A DNA stretch of 39,404 nucleotides from a virus: positions 1 to 39,404 of the IMG/VR virus record IMGVR_UViG_3300044533_000239, one strand, 5' to 3'. The translations under genes and the position numbers were made by a program. Below, in pieces: positions 30,723 to 36,343 of this stretch. The notes under the pieces were generated by a model that was given only the letters and a program-made list of their open reading frames with translations, was not told the DNA's origin and made no database searches. Within the stretch, counting starts at the first letter, position 1; every line of letters begins with the position of its first letter.

Positions 30723-31334
30723 TTAGCTGCGTGGTTTGCAGGTCATCGTTAGCACGTGGATTGTTCCGGCGTGTGTCTCGATGGTGAATATCACGGGTTT
30801 TGTTGGGTTGGTGTAGTGGGTGAGTGTTGCGATGCTGTCCCGTTTCGCTTTACCCTGCTTGGTTGTTTTGGCGATGCGTTCTAGTTGCCATTGGCTAAGG
30901 CTGATAGGTGCAAACGGTTCTGGCGTGGCGGTTTGGGTTGCTGTCCATATTGTGCCGGTGTTCGGTGTTTCGTGTTGTGGGTTGTTGCCGGTGATTGTTC
31001 CGGCTGGTGTTGTTACTGTCCACGTGTCCAATGTTGCTGTGATGGTGGCCTGTGCTGATTTGCTGCTGATTTTGTTGGCGCTGTTTAGTGCTTTGGCTAC
31101 GTCTGCGGCGGGCAGTGTGAACTTGTCTGTAGTCGCTGTGTAGCCTTCGGTGTCTAACTCGTACCTAATCGCTGCATAACTATCGCAGGCTTCCACGATG
31201 GCATTGTTGCACGTGGCGAGCTGTAGCGGCTGCTTGTTTGGGTCTGTGCTGGCATATAGTGCGACTGTGGCAAATATGTCTGCAAGGGTGGATAGTTGTC
31301 CGGATATTTGACCGGTTTGGGTTTTGGTGTTCAT
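30723..31334 (-). CDS. DNA sliding-clamp-like protein (beta-clamp superfamily), 203 aa
   Basis: The pattern of a short clamp domain pair is visible: VEACDSYAAIRYELDTEGY, LPAADVAKALNSANK, a W-T-V-T-T-P-A-G-T-I-T-G strand, P-N-T-G-T-I-W, SLSQWQLERIAK and a terminal HVLTMTCKP corresponding to the MPxR end of beta clamps. Shortened clamps of this type occur in many actinophages. The ATG at 31334 is chosen, with AAAGGAA upstream and ATGA overlap with the gene before it; an open frame reaches 31418. No phage DNA polymerase is present, so it might modify host polymerase access. Confidence in the superfamily is moderate. Confidence 0.6.
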   Translation of the reverse strand: MNTKTQTGQISGQLSTLADIFATVALYASTDPNKQPLQLATCNNAIVEACDSYAAIRYELDTEGYTATTDKFTLPAADVAKALNSANKISSKSAQATITATLDTWTVTTPAGTITGNNPQHETPNTGTIWTATQTATPEPFAPISLSQWQLERIAKTTKQGKAKRDSIATLTHYTNPTKPVIFTIETHAGTIHVLTMTCKPRS

Positions 31335-31471
31335 TGTGCTGTTCCTTTTGTTTGGTTTGTTGGGTGGTTGCGGCGGCTGCGGTGTTCGCTGATTTTTCCG
31401 GCGATTACGGCGAGCCATAGCGGACTAGATAGGGCTAATGCGCTGTAGAACGTTGCTTCTGCTGTTGTCAT
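31331..31471 (-). CDS. Small one-helix membrane protein, 46 aa
   Basis: The frame from ATG at 31471 (MTTAEATFYSALALSSPLWL) has one hydrophobic segment at about 8-25 and a basic C-terminal tail (HRSRRNHPTNQTK). Both ends overlap neighbours by ATGA, which is strong evidence for a real gene in this tightly coupled chain. It probably sits in the membrane with the basic tail inside. Function unknown. Confidence 0.65.
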   Translation of the reverse strand: MTTAEATFYSALALSSPLWLAVIAGKISEHRSRRNHPTNQTKGTAQ

Positions 31472-31692
31472 TGGGTCACGCTTTCGCTAATGATTTGCTC
31501 TAGTCGGTTGATTTCGCTGGTCAGTGTGTTGATGAGGTCTAGCACGTTGATTGCCCCGCTAACTGATAGGCGTAGGGTTTCCGGTGTTCGATACCCAAGC
31601 CAGTCATCTAGACCCCATTCCGCAAGGGCGTTCTGAATTATCTCTAAAGCGTGGTCTAGTTGCTGTTGTTGTGTGGCTTCTGCGGTGCTCAT
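31468..31692 (-). CDS. Hypothetical helical protein, 74 aa
   Basis: The product is small, acidic and helical (LDHALEIIQNALAEWGLDDW, LINTLTSEINRLEQIISESV), possibly a coiled-coil dimer. ATGA overlaps link it to the 185-residue protein gene before it and the membrane protein gene after it. No recognised family. Confidence 0.65.
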   Translation of the reverse strand: MSTAEATQQQQLDHALEIIQNALAEWGLDDWLGYRTPETLRLSVSGAINVLDLINTLTSEINRLEQIISESVTQ

Positions 31693-32246
31693 CGGTCTAT
31701 TCCTCTCACAACGTCATCTAGCGCCATCTTTGCCCTGTGTAGGGCGTTGCTGGTGCGGTTTCGGCGTTCGTGGGCGTGTCCGGCTGTAATGATTGCGGTG
31801 TAATCTGCTTCGATTAGTGCGCTGATTTGTTGTAGATAGTGCTGCTCGATTAGTTCCATCGCTGCTGGCGGGAACCCTGCGAACTTGTTACCGTTCCACA
31901 CTGACGGGTTGTAGCGTTCGCTGATGTAGTGGCGGGGTTCACTTATTGGGAATACGAGCACGCGAACGGTGAAGCTGCCGCTGCTGGTTTCCCCGTTGCG
32001 GCCTGCGACATAATGCAGCACGATTTCAGCCTTGTTTGGGTCTTGGATTTTATCGGCTTTCACGTATGCGCTGCGGCCTTGTACCGTCAAGCTGTCGCTG
32101 CTGCGTAATGTGTGAACGGTGTCGCTGTCCATAATTGCGGCAAGGGCTTCGGCTGTTGGTTGTTCTTCGGCTGTTGGTTGGTTGGTTTCATCGTGTAAAC
32201 GCTCGATGATTTGCAGCGCTTCGGCTGCGGTTGTTGCTGTTTTCAT
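31689..32246 (-). CDS. Hypothetical protein led by the hairpin ribosome site, 185 aa
   Basis: The ATG at 32246 (MKTATTAAEALQIIERL) is chosen over a TTG at 32264, because GGGAG precedes it inside a conserved leader hairpin. The middle part is beta-rich (LTVQGRSAYVKADKI, GSFTVRVLVFPIS). The end is helical and basic (HAHERRNRTSNALHRAKMAL). No family recognised. It is the first gene of the final accessory block, driven by a promoter within the end of the 68-residue gene. No membrane segment or cysteine cluster. Confidence 0.7.
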   Translation of the reverse strand: MKTATTAAEALQIIERLHDETNQPTAEEQPTAEALAAIMDSDTVHTLRSSDSLTVQGRSAYVKADKIQDPNKAEIVLHYVAGRNGETSSGSFTVRVLVFPISEPRHYISERYNPSVWNGNKFAGFPPAAMELIEQHYLQQISALIEADYTAIITAGHAHERRNRTSNALHRAKMALDDVVRGIDR

Positions 32247-32252
32247 TGGTTT

Positions 32253-32268
32253 GCACTCTCCCAAGTGC
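32253..32268 (-). promoter_or_regulatory. Leader hairpin presenting the ribosome site, copy 2
   Basis: The transcript reads GCACT-TGGGAG-AGTGC: a five-pair stem with the GGGAG ribosome site in the six-base loop, seven bases before the ATG at 32246. Copy 1 at 34613-34628 has ACACT-TGGGAG-AGTGT, so the outer pair is G-C here and A-U there. A compensatory change of this kind supports real RNA pairing. Confidence 0.6.
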
Positions 32269-32296
32269 GGCGGCCTTGTTGGTTTGGCCTGATGTA

Positions 32297-32325
32297 TTTC
32301 TAACCTATTGCGGCGGTGTTGTCAA
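32297..32325 (-). promoter_or_regulatory. Promoter of the clamp-containing accessory block
   Basis: TTGACA (32320-32325) and TAGAAA (32297-32302) are spaced by 17 bases on the minus strand, and the -10 overlaps the stop codon of the 68-residue gene. The 12 bases CATTACTTGACA are identical to those of the promoter at 34654-34682. A second ACTTGACA lies 21 bases upstream (32341-32348), on the same face of the helix. Confidence 0.6.
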
Positions 32326-32506
32326 GTAATGTTTCTAGATTGTCAAGTGTTGCGGCTGCGATGATGTCGGCAAGTGGTGTGTCGAAGATTGGCCTGATGT
32401 GGCAGCGATGACCGGCGGCAGCTGTTCGGGCTTCGGTAAGTGTGTCATATATTCCGGCGAGCACACTTCCGGCGGCGGTGTTGTTGGTTTCGATTGTGTA
32501 GCGCAT
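32300..32506 (-). CDS. Hypothetical protein, 68 aa
   Basis: The product MRYTIETNNTAAGSVLAGIY continues with a helical Ala-rich part and LADIIAAATLDNLETLLDN. It is compact, without membrane segments. The start ATG at 32506 is preceded by TTATATAAAGT with no ribosome site, so the message may be leaderless, which is common in actinobacteria. Its 3' end contains the promoter of the next block. No family recognised. Confidence 0.55.
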   Translation of the reverse strand: MRYTIETNNTAAGSVLAGIYDTLTEARTAAAGHRCHIRPIFDTPLADIIAAATLDNLETLLDNTAAIG

Positions 32507-32692
32507 ACTTTATATAAGCAACGTTCGACCAAATTGTGTAAACGTATGTTTAGGTTTTTTGTGCGCTGTTAGTGGTTGCCGGTGGAATATTATCGGCGCA
32601 GGGTTTACGTGGTGTCGGCGGTTGGCGGTGGCGGAGTGGTGGCGGTAGCGGTAGCCCTATCAGGGGGTGACGGGGCTACCGGTACGGCGGGA
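32507..32692 (-). other. GC-rich spacer with hairpin and candidate promoter
   Basis: No open frame fits here. A perfect nine-pair stem (CGGTAGCCC/GGGCTACCG, 32649-32657 with 32673-32681) follows the stop of the membrane protein gene by 11 bases. It may end or slow transcription, though no U tract follows on the minus strand. Then come GGCGGT-type repeats (about 32606-32656). A TATATA box just before 32506 may start the next message. Confidence 0.5.
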
Positions 32693-32857
32693 TTATTTTT
32701 GTAGTTGGCGGTATGCCAAGTGGATGAATGGGTACACGCACAGCATTGTTGTTGCCCACCAGATTATTCCGGCATCTTTGCCGATGGTGGCGGCACACAC
32801 AAGCAAGGTGGTGGCGGTAGTGGTGGCCAATGATTTAGTGACGATGTGGTTAGTCAT
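32693..32857 (-). CDS. Small two-helix membrane protein, 54 aa
   Basis: The ATG at 32857 (MTNHIVTKSLATTTATTLLV) is chosen because it overlaps the stop before it by ATGA; the open frame reaches 32884. Two hydrophobic segments (about 10-26 and 30-46, including IIWWATTMLCVYPFIHLAY) and a polar basic end (RQLQK) are visible. It could act on the host membrane or in lysis timing; function unknown. Confidence 0.65.
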   Translation of the reverse strand: MTNHIVTKSLATTTATTLLVCAATIGKDAGIIWWATTMLCVYPFIHLAYRQLQK

Positions 32858-32988
32858 TGTGTGACCTGCATATCCATCAAGCAACCGCTATTTCCGCATT
32901 GTGGGCAGTGTTCGGTGTCTAGTCTGATTTCTAATTGTTCTTCGGTGTTTACTGTTTCGCACCAAGTACATACAACCGTGTTAGTCAT
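32854..32988 (-). CDS. Zinc-ribbon miniprotein, 44 aa
   Basis: The frame from ATG at 32988 has C7-T-W-C10 and C28-P-Q-C31-G, the classic two knuckles of a zinc ribbon, plus C36. It is too short for any other domain. TAATG and ATGA overlaps couple it to its neighbours. Such ribbons bind nucleic acid or protein partners such as RNA polymerase; the target is unknown. Confidence 0.7.
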   Translation of the reverse strand: MTNTVVCTWCETVNTEEQLEIRLDTEHCPQCGNSGCLMDMQVTQ

Positions 32989-33173
32989 TACCATTCACCT
33001 ACTTCGATGTCGTGGCTTGCATCGGCAACGTTCCAACCGTATTCGTCACGTAGTAGTTCTGCGGCTAATGCTTCTGCACCATCCTCATCGGTGGCGTAAA
33101 CGTTTACAACTGTTGAGAAATAATCGCCGGTGAACCTGACGGTGTAAAGGGTGTCTGAAATTGTGTTAGTCAT
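32988..33173 (-). CDS. Hypothetical small protein, 61 aa
   Basis: The start at 33173 (MTNTISDTLYTVRFTGDYFS) has AGGAGA upstream and an ATGA overlap; the open frame extends to 33230. The middle reads VVNVYATDEDGAEALAAELL, like a small beta-alpha fold, and the C-terminus is acidic (HDIEVGEW). The first four residues MTNT recur in the next gene, and MTN in the one after. No recognised family. Confidence 0.65.
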   Translation of the reverse strand: MTNTISDTLYTVRFTGDYFSTVVNVYATDEDGAEALAAELLRDEYGWNVADASHDIEVGEW

Positions 33174-33322
33174 TGGTTGTTCTCCTGTTCTAGTTTGTCG
33201 GTAATCCAAGCGATGCAACGTTTGTGCCATTCGAGGGCATCCTCATACAAGGCCATGCTGTCGAAGTCGCTTTCGTTTAGGTAGTCAATTAGGCCGAGAA
33301 TGTCATTTCGTGTTGCTTTCAT
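33170..33322 (-). CDS. Hypothetical small helical protein, 50 aa
   Basis: An open frame, MKATRNDILGLIDYLNESDF, has ATGA overlaps at both ends. It is helical and acidic with one cysteine and a WHKRCIAWITDKLEQ stretch. The overlaps make it very likely real. No family recognised. Confidence 0.65.
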   Translation of the reverse strand: MKATRNDILGLIDYLNESDFDSMALYEDALEWHKRCIAWITDKLEQENNQ

Positions 33323-33627
33323 TCGTTGTCCCCGTAGATATCTGTTTGTATTTCTACGATGTCAAGTTCGCAAGGGTTTTCTGTAATGAAGTAACCAATA
33401 CGGTTTACGAAAAATAGTCCGTTCACTATCCAGCTGCCGGTGTCGCCATCCATCCAAGTCCATACATTTTGTGGTGGTTGTGCAGCGACATAAGCGTATT
33501 CTTCGCCGTATGTCTCGAACATTGTTCCGTTCCACGGTGCTTCGGTGACAAGGTGGTTTTGGATGGGCAGATATTTTTCTGTCCAAGCATCTAAAGCTTG
33601 TTCCATTTCCAGTGTGATTTCGCTCAT
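33319..33627 (-). CDS. Hypothetical protein, 102 aa
   Basis: The product is rich in aromatic and acidic residues (WTEKYLPIQNHLVTEAPWNG, VWTWMDGDTGSWIVNGLFFV) and ends in an acidic tail. There is no membrane helix despite the hydrophobic patch. It could mimic DNA or bind a host protein, given its strong negative charge, but this is conjecture. Coupled by ATGA to both neighbours. Confidence 0.65.
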   Translation of the reverse strand: MSEITLEMEQALDAWTEKYLPIQNHLVTEAPWNGTMFETYGEEYAYVAAQPPQNVWTWMDGDTGSWIVNGLFFVNRIGYFITENPCELDIVEIQTDIYGDNE

Positions 33628-33848
33628 TCGTCACCATCCAATACTTGTGTAGCGGCGTTTTCCATGTAATCGCCGATAGGCATATTGTCAATAACGTCAT
33701 CGCAAACTCCGCTGATATCGAGCCATTCGTCATCGGTAATTTTGCGGCCAAGTACGTCTATGAACCAGTCTTTAGTCCAGTAGGCGATAACGATTTCGTC
33801 ATCTTTGTCAAGTTGTTTTAGTTGTTCTATTGCATATTTGACTTTCAT
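33624..33848 (-). CDS. Hypothetical acidic protein, 74 aa
   Basis: The product MKVKYAIEQLKQLDKDDEIV includes YWTKDWF and ends DYMENAATQVLDGDE. The first 25 residues resemble the beginning of a small family of phage proteins (K-x-A-I-E-x-L-x-x-L-D-x-D-D-E-I), likely alpha-beta. ATGA overlaps on both sides. Function unknown. Confidence 0.7.
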   Translation of the reverse strand: MKVKYAIEQLKQLDKDDEIVIAYWTKDWFIDVLGRKITDDEWLDISGVCDDVIDNMPIGDYMENAATQVLDGDE

Positions 33849-34000
33849 TTTGCTGTCTCCATTTCGTGTTGTTCGATGTGTGCTTCTAGGTCATCTATTT
33901 CCCAATAGACGTAGGTGTGTCCGCAAGTTAGACATTCTGCGCAAGGATTACCAGCAAATTGTGACCGGTAAAATAGCCACGATGGGCTGTCAAGTTTCAT
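33845..34000 (-). CDS. Zinc-finger-like miniprotein, 51 aa
   Basis: The frame from ATG at 34000 encodes C20-A-E-C23-L-T-C26-G-H28 followed by H41 and H45 (AHIEQHEME). The spacing suggests a small Cys-Cys-His-His finger. It ends by ATGA overlap with the next gene and begins by ATGA overlap with the 205-residue gene. It probably binds nucleic acid or a host protein. Confidence 0.65.
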   Translation of the reverse strand: MKLDSPSWLFYRSQFAGNPCAECLTCGHTYVYWEIDDLEAHIEQHEMETAK

Positions 34001-34611
34001 TGGTCACTCCAGAATGGCATTAGGGCAAGGTCGCCATTTTCGGTGAACCGGCGGGCATCGCCACCATCCAAGTATCCACGTATTGCTTCTTCGTTGGTTA
34101 GGTTTTCGATTTGTTCGTAGCCTAAACGCTTTAGACGGCGGCAGATATCACGGAATTGTTCCGCTATTTCTTCGCCGGTGTCGCCATCCAATGTGGTGTA
34201 GTTCCCGTTTTCATCTTCTCCGCATACCTCGACAGTGAATGTGTTTTCGTGGCTGTAAAAATTTGCGTAATCGTTTGGTGATAGACGTGCGTTGTCTGCG
34301 TTGTGCCATTCCAATTTAGGTGCATCTGCAGCGTAAACTTCCCCGTAGATAGCTACACCATCGCCCTGTCTGTGTGACAATGACCAGTTCAGTTTTAGTC
34401 CGGTACGTTTCGCCAATTCGTTAGTGCTGATTTGACCAATGAATTCGCCGGTCAATTCCGTGACTAATTCACCATTGAGATATTCGGTTATTTCGTCACT
34501 CTCGATGTATTCATACATCCAAGTATTCATTTTTTCTAATGCGTTTTGGCGAGCTGCATCTGACAGTTCGTCTAACGTAAACACGGTTTTTGTTACCGTT
34601 ATTTGTTTCAT
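33997..34611 (-). CDS. Conserved phage protein with QGDG motif, 204 aa
   Basis: The order of features is a beta strand (QITVTKTVFTLDELSDAARQ), a helix (ALEKMNTWMYEY), the loop SHRQGDGVAIYGEV, an acidic Y-S-H-E-N-T-F-T-V-E-V strand, and a helical C-terminal part (IAEQFRDICRRLKRLGYEQI). It resembles a family of unknown function found in diverse phages with the same Q-G-D-G-A/V loop. ATG at 34611 is chosen, preceded by the ribosome-site hairpin of copy 1; a GTG at 34614 also fits. It is first in the block transcribed from the promoter at 34654-34682. Confidence 0.7.
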   Translation of the reverse strand: MKQITVTKTVFTLDELSDAARQNALEKMNTWMYEYIESDEITEYLNGELVTELTGEFIGQISTNELAKRTGLKLNWSLSHRQGDGVAIYGEVYAADAPKLEWHNADNARLSPNDYANFYSHENTFTVEVCGEDENGNYTTLDGDTGEEIAEQFRDICRRLKRLGYEQIENLTNEEAIRGYLDGGDARRFTENGDLALMPFWSDQ

Positions 34612-34612
34612 C

Positions 34613-34628
34613 ACACTCTCCCAAGTGT
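34613..34628 (-). promoter_or_regulatory. Leader hairpin presenting the ribosome site, copy 1
   Basis: The transcript reads ACACT-TGGGAG-AGTGT, a five-pair stem with the ribosome site in its loop, immediately before ATG at 34611. The predicted message starts with another stem-loop, CCCCG-CTTGA-CGGGG (34631-34645), close to its 5' end. Copy 2 at 32253-32268 has the same layout. Confidence 0.6.
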
Positions 34629-34653
34629 TCCCCCGTCAAGCGGGGCTAAAGAG

Positions 34654-34682
34654 AGTATGACTAACTATTTTTGGAATGTCAA
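34654..34682 (-). promoter_or_regulatory. Promoter of the miniprotein block
   Basis: TTGACA (34677-34682) and CATACT (34654-34659) are separated by 17 bases on the minus strand. The element is extended upstream as CATTACTTGACA, identical over 12 bases to the promoter at 32297-32325. It lies right after the stop of the 41-residue gene (34690) and drives the block starting at 34611. Confidence 0.75.
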
Positions 34683-34689
34683 GTAATGA

Positions 34690-34815
34690 TTAGAAATAGT
34701 TTTTGTGCCAGTAGTCAAGCAACTGCGCTAAGCGTTCATCGTTCCATTCCGGCAACGGGTTGTCTTCGGCACGATACGGTTCGGTAATCTCGAAAAGTTC
34801 AGGTTGTTCGTTCAT
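34690..34815 (-). CDS. Hypothetical miniprotein, 41 aa
   Basis: The frame MNEQPELFEITEPYRAEDNP begins with ATG overlapping the previous stop by ATGA and ends in a W-H-K-N-Y-F helix. It is acidic with several Trp and Tyr residues. Being last before a promoter and having the coupled start, it is likely genuine. No family recognised. Confidence 0.6.
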   Translation of the reverse strand: MNEQPELFEITEPYRAEDNPLPEWNDERLAQLLDYWHKNYF

Positions 34816-35135
34816 TGTTTTGTCCACACTCTGATTGGCCTTGCGTGGCAAGCAACCCGATGCGATGGCCTGTATTGGTTTGTTGGTCGAATGAGTTTGT
34901 TTGCAGCTGCGTGACGTAGTACTGCGCCGATGGCACGTGGTTCGTGTGGTGTTGGTAGTTGTGCGTCAGCGAGTGCTTGCCAGATGTCGTCTGTTGTGAA
35001 CTCGTTGGTGTTGGTAGCGGTAGCGACAACGATGCGATAGCACTCTGCGAACCATTCAGGGTTGGTAGAGGTAGCGACTTGTGCGATTGCTTTTTCTTTG
35101 GCTTCGGTAGCTGCGATGATGTCGAGAAGGTTCAT
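34812..35135 (-). CDS. Winged-helix-like protein, 107 aa
   Basis: The middle (EFTTDDIWQALADAQLPTPH, then RAIGAVLRHAAANKLIRPTN) has the spacing of a winged-helix DNA-binding fold, with a basic wing (YRPSHRVACHARPIRVW). Proteins of this shape are frequent near replication genes in actinophages. The ATG at 35135 is favoured over a GTG at 35144 because it forms an ATGA overlap and has AGGGTGGG upstream. It may bind phage DNA, but a regulatory or replication role is not settled. Confidence 0.65.
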   Translation of the reverse strand: MNLLDIIAATEAKEKAIAQVATSTNPEWFAECYRIVVATATNTNEFTTDDIWQALADAQLPTPHEPRAIGAVLRHAAANKLIRPTNQYRPSHRVACHARPIRVWTKQ

Positions 35136-35368
35136 TGTTCCCACCCTAAGTTTGCTGCACGCCAGTTCACCGGACTGAAGTTTGCTTCAACACTTTTCTT
35201 TTCTTCGATGCCGTTGTACAGGCGAACGATGTGGAGACAGGGGTCGTCGCCTTCTTGCCATTGTTCGTCTTCTGTGGCGGTAGTTGGTGTGCCGTCATGT
35301 GTTGAGCAGACTGGTGGGCTGCAATATCCCATGTCGTAACCTATTTTGATCCATTCGTCGAAATTCAT
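35132..35368 (-). CDS. Conserved small phage protein with C/H motif, 78 aa
   Basis: The motif Y-C-S-P-P-V-C-S-T-H-D-G-T-P, then E-G-D-D-P-C-L-H-I-V-R-L-Y, is a recurring pattern in small actinophage proteins of unknown role. Cys and His residues suggest a metal site. ATGA overlaps on both sides. It ends in NWRAANLGWEQ. Confidence 0.7.
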   Translation of the reverse strand: MNFDEWIKIGYDMGYCSPPVCSTHDGTPTTATEDEQWQEGDDPCLHIVRLYNGIEEKKSVEANFSPVNWRAANLGWEQ

Positions 35369-35487
35369 TTGACCCTCACCATTTCTATTTGTTTATGTTT
35401 GTTGCTGCACGTTGGTGGTTCTTTGACCGTGACGTGTGTAATCATGCGCTGTTGGCAGCGTGGGCATGACCAATGTTCGCCCTTCAT
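35365..35487 (-). CDS. Zinc-ribbon-like miniprotein, 40 aa
   Basis: The frame MKGEHWSCPRCQQRMITHVT has C8-P-R-C11 and a later C27 plus H31, and is basic overall. It starts by TAATG overlap and ends by ATGA overlap, so translation is coupled to both neighbours. It could bind nucleic acid. The single CxxC with a distant Cys/His pair is a minimal metal site. Confidence 0.65.
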   Translation of the reverse strand: MKGEHWSCPRCQQRMITHVTVKEPPTCSNKHKQIEMVRVK

Positions 35488-35831
35488 TAGAAACTCCGGC
35501 ACTCACATGACTTGACGTATCGTGTCTTTACTGAATCGGTATTAAAATTAGGATCGGTGTAAACAAAGCCGGTGCTGTCACATTTGTCGCAACCCACCTC
35601 TGCTTGACGTACGCCCATTACCTTTTGGAATAACGATTTCACTTCATACTGGTTCGGGTAATGGCCCAATGATTCAGCCATCTTCAGTACGGTTTTAGCG
35701 TCGTCCTCGGAAGCATCAAGCAGCATCTCGTCTTTTACCCAAGCGTTCTTTACCGTGTTGCGTGCGATATTCGTTGTCGGATACATTCCGCATAAACGAT
35801 CAACGAACAACTCAATTAACGCTGGTGTCAC
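35487..35831 (-). CDS. Putative helicase-loader-like protein with C-terminal zinc site, 114 aa
   Basis: The N-terminal 75 residues are helical (LIELFVDRLCGMYPTTNIAR, WVKDEMLLDASEDDAKTVL). They are followed by G-H-Y-P-N-Q-Y-E-V-K-S-L-F, which resembles the helical domain of phage helicase loaders such as G40P partners. The last 36 residues hold C-D-K-C-D-S-T-G-F and C-E-C-R, a small zinc site. GTG at 35831 overlaps the stop before it by GTGA. The loader assignment is tentative, as no phage helicase is present; it might act on the host helicase. Confidence 0.45.
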   Translation of the reverse strand: MTPALIELFVDRLCGMYPTTNIARNTVKNAWVKDEMLLDASEDDAKTVLKMAESLGHYPNQYEVKSLFQKVMGVRQAEVGCDKCDSTGFVYTDPNFNTDSVKTRYVKSCECRSF

Positions 35832-36049
35832 AACTCCACACCCTGCGCGATGTGGGTACGCAACCTAGAGATGACAGACTCGGCTTGCTTCAGCGTCGCT
35901 CGACAGGCATCTAGTTCTGCGTGAAGTGAATCAGCAGCATCTTTTAGACGGTCACGTTCCTCGCGCAACAGTTCGTTCGCCATCTGCATCGCATCAACAC
36001 GATCCTTGTATTGCTCTAGCTCAAACTCTATTGGTGTTTCTATGCTCAC
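35828..36049 (-). CDS. Coiled-coil protein, 73 aa
   Basis: Almost the whole sequence is heptad-like helix (YKDRVDAMQMANELLREERD, LKDAADSLHAELDACRATLK), so a dimeric coiled coil is likely. The start is GTG at 36049 with AGGAAGG upstream. It overlaps the end of the WhiB gene by 29 bases. Function unknown; a partner of WhiB or of the next protein is possible. Confidence 0.65.
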   Translation of the reverse strand: MSIETPIEFELEQYKDRVDAMQMANELLREERDRLKDAADSLHAELDACRATLKQAESVISRLRTHIAQGVEL

Positions 36050-36311
36050 GTCGTAACGCCTTCCTCTGTAATGGTGTTGTACCTGCCCAGATACCTGACT
36101 TTATATTGTTCTCTACAGCAAAGTCAAGACATTCTTTTTGCACCTTGCAAGTAAGGCAAACAGTTCGTGCCTCAGCAAGCTTCATAATGTTGATTGCTTT
36201 TTCTTCCTCGTTCAGAAAGAACAGGTCTGGGCCTGCTCCTCGACACGCTGCATCCTCCACGAAAGCAAACTGTTTGTTGACCAGGCTGTAATAATCTTCG
36301 GCTGCCGACAT
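36021..36311 (-). CDS. WhiB-family iron-sulfur transcription factor, 96 aa
   Basis: All four cluster-binding cysteines of WhiB proteins are present (C23, C52, C55, C61) in the usual C-x(n)-C-x-x-C-x5-C pattern. The G-I-W-A-G turn is at 73-77 and the basic C-terminal tail is L-Q-R-K-A-L-R-R-E-H-R. ATG at 36311 is chosen because GGGAG lies eight bases upstream; the open frame to 36407 would overlap the lysozyme-like gene. WhiB proteins bind an iron-sulfur cluster and the domain 4 of the main sigma factor and act at promoters. The family is limited to Actinobacteria and their phages, which fixes the host phylum. Confidence 0.93.
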   Translation of the reverse strand: MSAAEDYYSLVNKQFAFVEDAACRGAGPDLFFLNEEEKAINIMKLAEARTVCLTCKVQKECLDFAVENNIKSGIWAGTTPLQRKALRREHRNTNRV

Positions 36312-36343
36312 TTCTTCTCCCTCGTTGTCGTCTTGATATTCGT

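Noticed and set aside
32341-32348. Second ACTTGACA as an additional promoter
   Set aside because: A spacer of 17 bases leads to GACAAC, which is no -10. The bases encode a Leu-Asp-Asn repeat in the 68-residue protein. Kept only as a possible accessory site.
33979-33991. ACTTGACA at the start of the 51-residue gene as a promoter
   Set aside because: No -10 box at 16-18 bases; it lies in coding sequence starting with Met-Lys-Leu-Asp-Ser.
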